Shown: one piece after another, positions 7,601 through 12,477 of the stretch
Numbering within the stretch: position 1 is the first letter of the stretch
Layout of the letters: each line of letters begins with the position of its first letter
DNA from: Verrucomicrobiota bacterium
GTDB taxonomy: Bacteria > Verrucomicrobiota > Kiritimatiellia > CAIQIC01 > Lenti-01
NCBI GenBank assembly: GCA_003451935.1
Contig: DMJA01000015.1
Location: 1 to 12,477, forward strand
Direction: 5' to 3'
Length of the DNA stretch: 12,477 bases
The notes under the pieces: model-generated
What the model was told of the DNA's origin: nothing
What the model saw: the letters and a program-made list of their open reading frames with translations, nothing else
Database searches by the model: none
Made by a program: the position numbers and the translations under genes

Positions 7601-10078
7601 GCCTTCGGCAACGGGCGCCCCGTCGGGCGCGACCTCGGCCACGGCCACGCGCTGGGTCTCGCCCGCGCGCACCGCGCCCTCCCACGCGGCTTTCAGGCCG
7701 ACGTAGAACGGATACGGATCGAGCATCGAGGTGGCGTAGGCCGTCACGGCGCGGCCGCCGGTTTCCATCACCGTCGCCTGCTGCACCATCTGGAGCGCCG
7801 CGGGCGGACGCCACGCGGCGCGGCTCTCCGCCTCGAATTCGGCAGCCCCGTCGGCATCCAGCGTCTTCGTTCCGAGGTTGCGGCTCACGGCCTCGAACGC
7901 CTTCTCGTCGTCGCCGAACGTCCAGCCGGGCCAGTTGGACGGCGCGAACGGCGCGGCCTTGAAAGTCGCCGCGCCGCTGGCCTTCAGCCCGCTCGCCGCG
8001 CGCCCGAACAGGTGCGCCGCGCGCACTCCGAACCCCAACATGTCGCCCGCCTGGCCGCGTCCTTCCGGCGGCTTGATTTCCACGCGGATCTGCGGCGGCA
8101 CGAAATCTTCCAATGCGACGGAGGTTGCGCCCAGCACGCTGAATGTGCCAGGCATCGCCAGCTCCAGCCCGTAGCGGCCCGTCGGCAGGTAATCCGGCAT
8201 TTCCACTTCCGCCTTGGCCGATCCGTAGGCGTCCAATTCAACGGGGATGTCTCGGAAAATGCGCCCGTCCGGACGGCGCACGCGCAACAGCGCGGGGAAC
8301 GGCTCGGGGGCCTGCATCTGGTCGTCGCGCGCAATCGCCTGCATGAAGATCTTTTCGCCGGGACGGTACACGCCGCGGTCGCTGAACACCGCCGCCTCTA
8401 TTTGCCCTGGCTCCAGATATGCATTCCCGCCAAGCCCCTCTCCTTGGTCCACGCGCGTGCGCGCCAGATCCACATAGGACAGGTCGCCGTCCAGCTCCGC
8501 CACGACGACGAAGGGCTCCGCGCCCTCGCCTTGCTCCCATTTCAGGTTCGCCAGGCCGCGCTCGTCGGCCGTCCCGCGCGCCAGGACCTGGTTATTGCGC
8601 GCATAGACCGTCACGGCCGCGCCCGCCGCCGGCTGCGCCGTGCGCAGCGAATTCACCCACACCAGCGCGCCGCCGCCAAATGTCCGAGCCGCAATGCCCA
8701 GATCGGTCACCACGATCAGGCGGCTGTCGCCGGAAGCGCCTTTGCCGCCGACTTCCAGCCAATAGACGCCGCGCGGCTCGCCGCCCGCCAGCGCGCGCAG
8801 ATCCACCGCGCCGCGCGCGGGCTCGCCGTTCTTCGCGGCCGCCAGCGCGTTGGTCAGCTGGCGCGTCGCGCCCGTCAATTCGCCCGAGGGATCGTACCAG
8901 GCCGATTCGCGCCGGGCCCATTCCACGAGGTTGTTCGCGAACAACGGGCGCAGCCGCGCGACGTATTCCTCCAGGTTCACCGCGGCCACCGGCACCGAGA
9001 GGGTCCCGCGCGGCGAAAGATAGCGCCCCGGCGACTCCACCCGCACCGCCGGCTTGGGCATCGGGAACTGGATGGTTCGGCGGATCTCCTTCGGAAGGCT
9101 CGAGCCGTTCGCCGCCGGCAGCCCCTGCTTGAAGGCCACTTCGTAGATATCCCCCGGCCTGAACTTGCCCCGCAGCACCAAGCCGCTGCGCCACCAATCG
9201 TCCACGGCTTCCACCGTGTAGTCCACCGCCGGTTCCACCGAAATGAAATCCTTCAGGCCGTTCGCGTCCGGAAACGAGTTGAAATCCGCCCAGAGCTCCG
9301 GCAGCTCGAACGACGATGCCTCCGCCTTGATTTCGCGCAGCTGCAGGTTCATCTCCATCTTCAGCGAGCCGCGGCGCGGCACGTCTTCGGGCTTCGATTC
9401 GCCCGCGGAAGGCAACCCCGGCTTCAGCGCGTATTCCAGGGTCTCCGCCAGCACCGGCTCCGTCTCCACCATCACCGCGCCCTGCCCCATGGCACCCAGC
9501 AGCCAATATTCCACGTCGCCCTGCCCCGGCGCGGACAGCTGGAAGAACCGCGTCAACTGGCTGCGGTCCGGCTCGTCGCTGAACGTCAGCCGCAGCGTCA
9601 CCGCGCGTTCCGGCGACACATCCACCTGCTCCACGCTGCGCAGGCGCAGGATTTTTTCGACCGGGCGTTCCGGCCTGGCCGCCGGCGCCTCGGCGACCGA
9701 CGCGGGCGGCAGCGGGCGCGAAGTCCATTTCCACACCCCGTAGGCATTGACCAGCAGGAACGCCACGCCCAGCCAGAACCAGCGCCCCGCGCCGCGCCGC
9801 ATCGCCGCGGGCGCGGCGATGGCCGCCGCTTCCGCCGCGGCCTCGGCCGCGGCCTCCGCGAACGTCTCCGGCGGATCCATCTCCGCCAGCACGCGCTCCA
9901 CGACCTCGAGGCCGATTTCGCCACCCTCCGTCTCCAGCCGGCGCAGGGTTTCGCCGATCTGGTCCCGCAGACCCGCCACGATTTCCTTGCGCACGCCCGC
10001 CGGCTTGTGCCCCAACTGCTTCTCCACCGCGGCGAGATACGTCTCGACCCGCCGCCCCGCCGCCTCGCTCCATTTCAT
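4679..10078 (-). CDS. Membrane-anchored alpha-2-macroglobulin with N-terminal HAAS/DUF1700-like domain
   Basis: A 1799-residue bacterial alpha-2-macroglobulin, a large periplasmic protease trap related to YfhM. Residues 1-78 form a helical HAAS/DUF1700-like domain (YLAAVEKQLG, RKEIVAGLRDQI, then VLAEMDPPETFAEAA). An Ala/Glu linker (about 74-92) and Arg residues lead to one transmembrane helix (about 100-118), so the N-terminus should be cytoplasmic and the rest periplasmic. The MG2 domain starts near VFSDRGVYRPGE (564-575). A2M_N_2 lies at about 915-1070, a probable bait segment at about 1096-1136, and the A2M family block at 1133-1220 including LPRFLTIGDR. The thioester is intact: GCLEQ at 1342-1346, in an alpha-helical thioester domain of about 1300-1600. 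A beta-rich receptor-like end follows. The ATG at 10078 overlaps the padR stop (ATGA), and AAGGAA at 10092-10087 is its RBS. The reading frame stays open upstream to 10411, but that part only shadows padR. No lipobox is present, unlike YfhM. Strong overall; the HAAS assignment is by pattern. Confidence 0.93.
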   Translation of the reverse strand: MKWSEAAGRRVETYLAAVEKQLGHKPAGVRKEIVAGLRDQIGETLRRLETEGGEIGLEVVERVLAEMDPPETFAEAAAEAAAEAAAIAAPAAMRRGAGRWFWLGVAFLLVNAYGVWKWTSRPLPPASVAEAPAARPERPVEKILRLRSVEQVDVSPERAVTLRLTFSDEPDRSQLTRFFQLSAPGQGDVEYWLLGAMGQGAVMVETEPVLAETLEYALKPGLPSAGESKPEDVPRRGSLKMEMNLQLREIKAEASSFELPELWADFNSFPDANGLKDFISVEPAVDYTVEAVDDWWRSGLVLRGKFRPGDIYEVAFKQGLPAANGSSLPKEIRRTIQFPMPKPAVRVESPGRYLSPRGTLSVPVAAVNLEEYVARLRPLFANNLVEWARRESAWYDPSGELTGATRQLTNALAAAKNGEPARGAVDLRALAGGEPRGVYWLEVGGKGASGDSRLIVVTDLGIAARTFGGGALVWVNSLRTAQPAAGAAVTVYARNNQVLARGTADERGLANLKWEQGEGAEPFVVVAELDGDLSYVDLARTRVDQGEGLGGNAYLEPGQIEAAVFSDRGVYRPGEKIFMQAIARDDQMQAPEPFPALLRVRRPDGRIFRDIPVELDAYGSAKAEVEMPDYLPTGRYGLELAMPGTFSVLGATSVALEDFVPPQIRVEIKPPEGRGQAGDMLGFGVRAAHLFGRAASGLKASGAATFKAAPFAPSNWPGWTFGDDEKAFEAVSRNLGTKTLDADGAAEFEAESRAAWRPPAALQMVQQATVMETGGRAVTAYATSMLDPYPFYVGLKAAWEGAVRAGETQRVAVAEVAPDGAPVAEGKPLVMTLSRVTWNSVLRRNSNGRYEWKSERQVVEIRKDTTEAGGEPRDWAFAVDGAGEYMPAATDSASGASTRISFHAGSADSEWVAWSREKPGRVELAWDKEKYVAGETARLQVRAPFAGPALLTIETDRVRNARLVELEKNTAEFEVPVEAAYAPNAYCALTLIRPAQAEAVWSAHRAIGAIALPVDRPAGRLQVSIEAPAVARPQAPLAGTVTVRDAEGKPAQGAVTVMAVDEAICMLTDFETPDPDELFSALRWLGVAAYDLYAELMPVTEDQMEGVPVPGGDGGDAMRRRLNPIKANRFKPVALWQAALPLDTNGQAAVRLDLPEFSGELRLMAVAYNATQTGSTSTAAKVKRDLIAQPALPRFLTIGDRCAASVALYNESQAAMSVTVRATCGGPLQVETADQAFEIPAGGSTNAGLPLVAGPGPGKALCTIEVDAGPDSYRETIELAVRPAAGSRVAVASRVLAAGESATIEPPADWLPASVSMSGVLSAMPSLQMGRALDYVMHYPYGCLEQTTSGAFPLLYAADWAARMLPGDRAIGDVEAWVVAGIRRILSMQQENGGFSMWPFSRGVAEGASLYATHFLAEAKAAGFDVPADRLDAALGWVRGCLDRAMPTDASEDDWIIEMQSRAYLCHILALAGRPDAGWNSRLREQSARLNFAARAHAASALLLAGEPRRALPLMESLPLPVLRARVPGRLLDSDVRDAALLLSAWLDVDPENEAVAKLAQYLRDRQRDGHWGNTQDDALALLAFGKLARHLPQEELPFGGTLALPGGDVRTFAGTNDVAWSFPPGAGGAATVKNEGPGKLYLSAQYEGVSSTPEPELSADISIRRDFLDMAGQPIDASARPQGELIVVRLTVDTKGRRLDQMVIEDLLPAGWEIENPNLATSQQFAWLKNKKELDEHRDARDDRMLIFTGSIQGEATFHYAVRAVTPGAFALPAPVVSGMYEPEIRGVGVGGQVRVLP

Positions 10079-10422
10079 GATCCGGATTCCTTTTCCTTGT
10101 CGGACTTCAATTGCTCCAAAGCGTTCGTCAACATCGGCCAATACGCGTTCATCTCCGCGAGGCGCACCTTGCCCCGCGGCGTCAGCGAGAAATAGCGGCG
10201 CGGCGGACCCGCGTCCGACGGCACGTCGCGCGACTTCAGGAACCCCTCCTCGCGCAGCCGCCCCAGGATCGGATACACCGTGCTTTCCGAGACCGACAAG
10301 TCCTCGATGCGCTTCAGCGCCTGCACGATCTCGTAGCCATAGCTCTCCCCGCGCCGCAGCACCAGCAGCACGCAGTACTCCAGCAGCCCCTTCCGCAGCT
10401 GGGTGATCCACCCGTCGATCAT
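10075..10422 (-). CDS. PadR-family transcriptional regulator
   Basis: A 115-residue winged-helix DNA-binding protein, most likely a dimeric repressor. Conserved landmarks are the LLEYCVLLVL first helix (13-22), YGYEI (28-32), the recognition helix STVYPILGRLREEGFL (47-62) and the wing PPRRYFSLTPRG (73-84). One C-terminal dimerisation helix follows (about 85-106). The short length places it in the small PadR group without a ligand-binding C-terminal extension; these are often encoded directly before a HAAS/DUF1700 membrane protein. The ATG at 10422-10420 has GGAG (10432-10429) 6 nt upstream. Its stop overlaps the macroglobulin ATG by 4 bp, so it is the first gene of the padR-macroglobulin-pbpC operon. 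A dyad overlapping the promoter directly upstream suggests autoregulation. The family call is very secure; the signal it responds to is unknown, though the fused HAAS domain of the next gene is the obvious candidate. Confidence 0.95.
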   Translation of the reverse strand: MIDGWITQLRKGLLEYCVLLVLRRGESYGYEIVQALKRIEDLSVSESTVYPILGRLREEGFLKSRDVPSDAGPPRRYFSLTPRGKVRLAEMNAYWPMLTNALEQLKSDKEKESGS

Positions 10423-10437
10423 GGACTACTCCGCATC

Positions 10438-10455
10438 ATGTATTACGCAATACAT
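10438..10455. promoter_or_regulatory. Probable PadR operator dyad
   Basis: ATGTATT-acgc-AATACAT has perfect 7-bp arms around 4 nt. It contains the ATGT...ACAT dyad known from PadR-type operators. It lies 16 bp from the padR start codon and covers the predicted -10 box, so binding would block RNA polymerase on the whole operon. It is one of the few AT-rich spots in this region. Binding by this PadR is inferred from position and symmetry. Confidence 0.7.
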
Positions 10456-10475
10456 AATACCGGAGGCCCTGTCAA
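10447..10475 (-). promoter_or_regulatory. Promoter of the padR-macroglobulin-pbpC operon
   Basis: On the minus strand a perfect -35 hexamer TTGACA (10475-10470) is followed by a 17-nt spacer and TATTGC (10452-10447) as a weak -10. The -10 lies within the dyad at 10438-10455. Transcription would start near 10440, leaving a short leader of roughly 15-20 nt that holds the GGAG ribosome binding site. A second AT-rich hexamer, TATTAT, is only 10 nt from the -35 and is poorly spaced. Confidence 0.6.
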
Positions 10476-10538
10476 GCCCCGCGACAGGACCGCGCCCGGA
10501 TTTCGCCTGGATCCTGTTGCCGGCATTTGTAAATCCCG

Positions 10539-10564
10539 GTCTCGGTTATTATAATAAGCGAGAC
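10539..10564. repeat. 26-bp palindrome, copy 1 of a pair
   Basis: The arms GTCTCG (10539-10544) and CGAGAC (10559-10564) surround the self-complementary core TTATTATAATAA (10546-10557). The only imperfection is one G/G pair (10545 and 10558). The core contains a TATAAT -10-like hexamer on both strands, but I see no good -35 partner. It looks like an operator for a dimeric regulator or a structured end of a small element. Confidence 0.75.
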
Positions 10565-10614
10565 TCATATTCTTGATGTTTATAGGAATCCTGTTGATTT
10601 TGTCGATTCTGCTT
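10565..10614. other. AT-rich spacer between the twin palindromes
   Basis: This 50-bp segment is low in G+C, and the whole stretch 10546-10642 is about 32% G+C by hand count, in an otherwise very GC-rich window. An open frame starts here (TTG 10573 or ATG 10576) and encodes a short hydrophobic stretch, but it runs through the second palindrome and into the 3' end of the neighbouring gene. I do not call it a gene. The composition suggests acquired DNA or a regulatory island. Confidence 0.5.
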
Positions 10615-10642
10615 AGTCTCGCTTATTATAATATGCGAGACT
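10615..10642. repeat. 28-bp palindrome, copy 2 of a pair
   Basis: Perfect 8-bp arms AGTCTCGC (10615-10622) and GCGAGACT (10635-10642) flank TTATTATAATAT, which is self-complementary except for its outermost bases. It shares its arm sequence and core with copy 1, with the centres 77 bp apart. No gene starts within a normal promoter distance on either strand except padR (minus strand, start at 10422), about 190 bp away. Confidence 0.75.
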
Positions 10643-10750
10643 CGAATTTCCAAGAGACGGGCGATTTTTCGGCAGATGGTTCAGGGAGATGGATCCGGCC
10701 ACGGCCAACTGCCGTTGCGCGCGCCTCGACGACCGCGGGCCAAGGCGGCG
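10643..10750. other. Gene-free stretch downstream of the PH-domain gene
   Basis: Composition returns to GC-rich across this stretch. On the minus strand, just after the stop of the PH-domain gene, there is a small ACGGC/GCCGT hairpin with a 5-nt loop near 10695-10720, but no T run, so no convincing terminator. No open frame here looks like a gene. The GC-rich part (about 10690-10755) has the look of a dispersed intergenic repeat, but no second copy lies in the window. Confidence 0.35.
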
Positions 10751-11194
10751 CTACGAAGCAATGAATTCGCCGGTGCGCATGCCTTCGCGCTGGCGCGCGG
10801 ACCGGAACGCGCCGCGGATCTTTTCCTTTGCGTCCAGCGGGTTGCGCAGGCCGGCCAGCTCCAGGCGCGGCGCGGTGTCGTCGGTCGACAGCACCACGAC
10901 CGTCCCCACCCTCAAGATCCGGTCGAGCACGCCTTGGCTGAGCATGACGTCCTTCACGCGGAACAGCTCGACCTCTTCCAGATGCTTCGCGACCAGCCCC
11001 TTCTGCACAAAGAGGCGCTGGGTCGTCAGCCGGTAGCGCGTGGAGGCGATCAGGTACCAGAGGCGCAACAACAGAATCAACCCCAACCCCAAAGCCGGGA
11101 GCAGCGCGATGCCCCAGAGGAGCAGGCCCAGATGCGCCCGCGCCGCCGGCTTCAGCTCGAAAATCGTTGTCTCTTCCTGCAGGTTCTCGTCCAT
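10751..11194 (-). CDS. Small membrane protein with bacterial PH domain (bPH2/YdbS-like)
   Basis: A 147-residue inner-membrane protein of unknown specific role. A hydrophobic block at about residues 20-50 is long enough for a helical hairpin or one long helix. It is followed by a bacterial pleckstrin-homology-like domain (about 52-130) with the usual marks: YRLTTQRLFVQKGL (54-67), a VELFRVKDV strand (75-83), LDRILRVGTVVV (90-101) and LAGLRNPLDAKEKI (113-126). YdbS/YdbT-type proteins share this plan. I chose the ATG at 11194-11192 because GAGGGG lies just upstream and it starts 10 nt after the stop of the Mur ligase. The frame is open further upstream, but that would overlap the ligase. It is probably co-transcribed with the Mur ligase. 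The family call is fairly firm; the function is not known. Confidence 0.85.
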   Translation of the reverse strand: MDENLQEETTIFELKPAARAHLGLLLWGIALLPALGLGLILLLRLWYLIASTRYRLTTQRLFVQKGLVAKHLEEVELFRVKDVMLSQGVLDRILRVGTVVVLSTDDTAPRLELAGLRNPLDAKEKIRGAFRSARQREGMRTGEFIAS

Positions 11195-11204
11195 GGCACC
11201 CCTC

Positions 11205-12477
11205 TCATCGGCCCACCGTTTTCGCGGCCATTTCGCGGGCAAAGACCGGCAGGCGCGGATCCCGCGCGCCCATCACCAGGATCGTATCGCCACCGCGCGC
11301 CGCGCCCACCAGATCCGCGCCCAGCGCCTCGTAGTTTCCGGCCAGCTCCACGTTCACCCCGCGCGCCTTCAGTTTTTCCGCCAGAACATCCGAATTCAAG
11401 GATCGGTCCGCACTGCCACCCGCGTCGTACACGGGCAAGAGCCACAGCTTGTCCTGCGGGCGGCAGACCGACGCGAACGCATCCGCCAGCGGTCCCATCA
11501 TCGCGCGCAACGGGCCGTAGCCATGCGGACGCCACGCGCCCAGCACGCGGTTTTCTGGCGCGGAAACCGCGGCCCACGCCGCCGCGATCTTGGCGGGATT
11601 GTGGCCGTAGTCGTCCACCACCCGCACGCCGCCGCCCGCATCCACGCGCTCGAGTCGCCGCTGGATGCCCCCGAATCGCGACAGCGCCTCGGCGATCTTC
11701 TCCGGCGCGTAGCCCAACTGCGCGCACAGCTCCGCCGCCAGCAGCGCGTTCAGCGCATTGTGCGCGCCGGGCTGCCGCACCGACAGGTTCAAACCGCGCC
11801 ACGACACTCCGAACGTGTCGCCGGACCGTTCGGGCTGCGCGGCAACTTCGATGATCTTGGCCTTTTGTTTTCCCAGGATCGACGCAACTCCGGCCCCGCA
11901 CACAAGGCCCGTCTTCACCTGCCCCGCGTAGGCGCGAAACAAGTCCTGCACCTCTTCCAGCGTGAAATGGTCCTGGGAGATGTTCGTCAGGACCGACCAC
12001 TCCGGAAAGAAATTCAGCAGCGAGCGGTCGCTTTCGTCCACCTCGACCACCCACGGGGCATCCGCGCCGCCCCGGCGCACATTGCCGACATGCCGCGCAT
12101 CGGCCCAGTCCACCAGCGCGCCGCCATTGATCACCGTCGGATCCGCGCCAAGTTGCTCCAGCGCCCAGCCGAGCATGCCCGTCGTCGTAGTCTTGCCGGC
12201 CGTGCCGGCCACGGCCAGCACCGTGCGCCCCTTGGCTAGATTGGCCAGCATCTCCGCCCGGTGCCGCAGCGGAACACCGGCCTTCTTCGCCGCGGTGAAA
12301 TCCGGATTCCCCTCCTCGATCGCCGTGCTGTAGACCACGGCCTCCGTGCGGGCATCCACGGCCGAGCCGTCTTGCCTCGCGATTTCCACGCCGGCGGCGC
12401 GCAGCGCGTCGAAAACCGGCAGCGGCTGGCCTTGATCGAAGAAGCGGTCGGAGCCGGTCACGCGCGCGTGCGTCCAG
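11205..12477 (-). CDS. MurC-type Mur ligase, N-terminus cut by window edge
   Basis: An ATP-dependent amino-acid/peptide ligase of the Mur family, closest in pattern to MurC (UDP-N-acetylmuramate:L-alanine ligase) or Mpl (tripeptide recycling). These act in cytoplasmic peptidoglycan precursor synthesis. The frame is open to the window end; the visible start WTHARVTGSDRFFDQG belongs to the N-terminal Rossmann domain, so perhaps 20 residues are missing. The GTG at 12461 is internal and not the true start. Landmarks are VVYSTAIEEGNPD, the P-loop GTAGKTTTT (about 12206-12180), EVDESD, TNISQDH, HNALNALLAAELC, QRRLERV and DDYGHNPAKI, ending in VMGARDPRLP. Two sites differ from the family norm: GTHGKTT reads GTAGKTT and DDYAHHP reads DDYGHNP. 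The PH-domain gene follows after 10 nt. Mur family is certain; MurC against Mpl or a specialised paralogue is unresolved, so no gene symbol is given. Confidence 0.88.
   Translation of the reverse strand, partial: WTHARVTGSDRFFDQGQPLPVFDALRAAGVEIARQDGSAVDARTEAVVYSTAIEEGNPDFTAAKKAGVPLRHRAEMLANLAKGRTVLAVAGTAGKTTTTGMLGWALEQLGADPTVINGGALVDWADARHVGNVRRGGADAPWVVEVDESDRSLLNFFPEWSVLTNISQDHFTLEEVQDLFRAYAGQVKTGLVCGAGVASILGKQKAKIIEVAAQPERSGDTFGVSWRGLNLSVRQPGAHNALNALLAAELCAQLGYAPEKIAEALSRFGGIQRRLERVDAGGGVRVVDDYGHNPAKIAAAWAAVSAPENRVLGAWRPHGYGPLRAMMGPLADAFASVCRPQDKLWLLPVYDAGGSADRSLNSDVLAEKLKARGVNVELAGNYEALGADLVGAARGGDTILVMGARDPRLPVFAREMAAKTVGR

Noticed and set aside
9800..9870. Short GCC/GCG-rich tandem pattern in the macroglobulin N-terminus
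   Set aside because: It simply encodes the AEAAAEAAAEAAA linker; expected codon-level repetition, with no sign of an independent repeat element.
6065..10195. A 1376-codon open frame on the plus strand, opposite the macroglobulin gene
   Set aside because: The translation is Arg/His/Pro-rich low-complexity text with no domain, the typical antisense shadow of a GC-rich gene. The minus strand carries a full multi-domain protein with conserved motifs.
10079..10411. Upstream in-frame extension of the macroglobulin (111 more codons)
   Set aside because: It overlaps padR in another frame and translates to Ala/Arg/Gly-rich shadow sequence. The ATG at 10078 has an RBS and begins the recognisable helical domain.
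10539..10642. CRISPR array
   Set aside because: Only two repeat units, each itself a full palindrome, with a single spacer and no cas genes.
10573..10764. Small open frame with a hydrophobic N-terminus in the AT-rich island
   Set aside because: It runs through a palindrome and into the neighbouring gene on the other strand, has no ribosome binding site, and turns into shadow-like sequence. The hydrophobicity follows from the T-rich DNA.
11195..11242. Upstream extension of the PH-domain protein
   Set aside because: It overlaps the end of the Mur ligase and adds a basic stretch not seen in the family. The ATG at 11194 has its own RBS.

Overview
This is a GC-rich bacterial chromosomal window, and nearly all of its long genes lie on the minus strand. 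The gene set suggests a Gram-negative with a periplasm: peptidoglycan enzymes, a membrane-anchored alpha-2-macroglobulin, PBP1C, and an exported protein with a signal peptide. The GC-rich palindromic element with ends GGTAGGGCGA and the PadR/HAAS gene pairing make me think of the PVC group (Verrucomicrobiota/Kiritimatiellota). That placement is from general recollection, with low to moderate confidence. I found no tRNA, rRNA, CRISPR array or transposase.

Layout from left to right. Positions 1-613 (minus) hold a sugar-type nucleotidyltransferase cut by the window edge. It is divergent from 714-1451 (plus), an exported Met-rich DUF4412-like protein that ends at a clear rho-independent terminator (1472-1500). 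Convergent to that is ppk2 (1507-2319, minus), a polyphosphate kinase 2. The centre is a tightly packed minus-strand operon read from right to left: a PadR repressor (10075-10422), a 1799-residue alpha-2-macroglobulin (4679-10078) and pbpC (2406-4682). These are joined by 4-bp ATGA and GTGA overlaps. In front of padR is a TTGACA -35 box, 17 nt from a weak -10 that lies inside an ATGTATT/AATACAT dyad, the expected kind of PadR operator. Further right is a 328-bp gene-free stretch with an AT-rich island framed by two near-identical 26-28 bp palindromes. It is followed by a small PH-domain membrane protein (10751-11194) and a MurC-type Mur ligase cut by the right edge (11205-12477), both minus strand.

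The most interesting object is the padR-HAAS/alpha-2-macroglobulin-pbpC operon. The yfhM-pbpC pairing (thioester protease trap plus PBP1C) is known in many Gram-negatives. Here the macroglobulin has no lipoprotein anchor. Its N-terminus is a HAAS/DUF1700-like helical domain of the kind normally encoded next to PadR regulators, followed by one transmembrane helix. This arrangement could couple periplasmic protease trapping or wall damage to cytoplasmic PadR control of the same operon. That role is inference; the domain order and gene order are visible in the sequence. A second notable point is a 66-bp palindromic element lying inside the predicted 5' coding end of pbpC.
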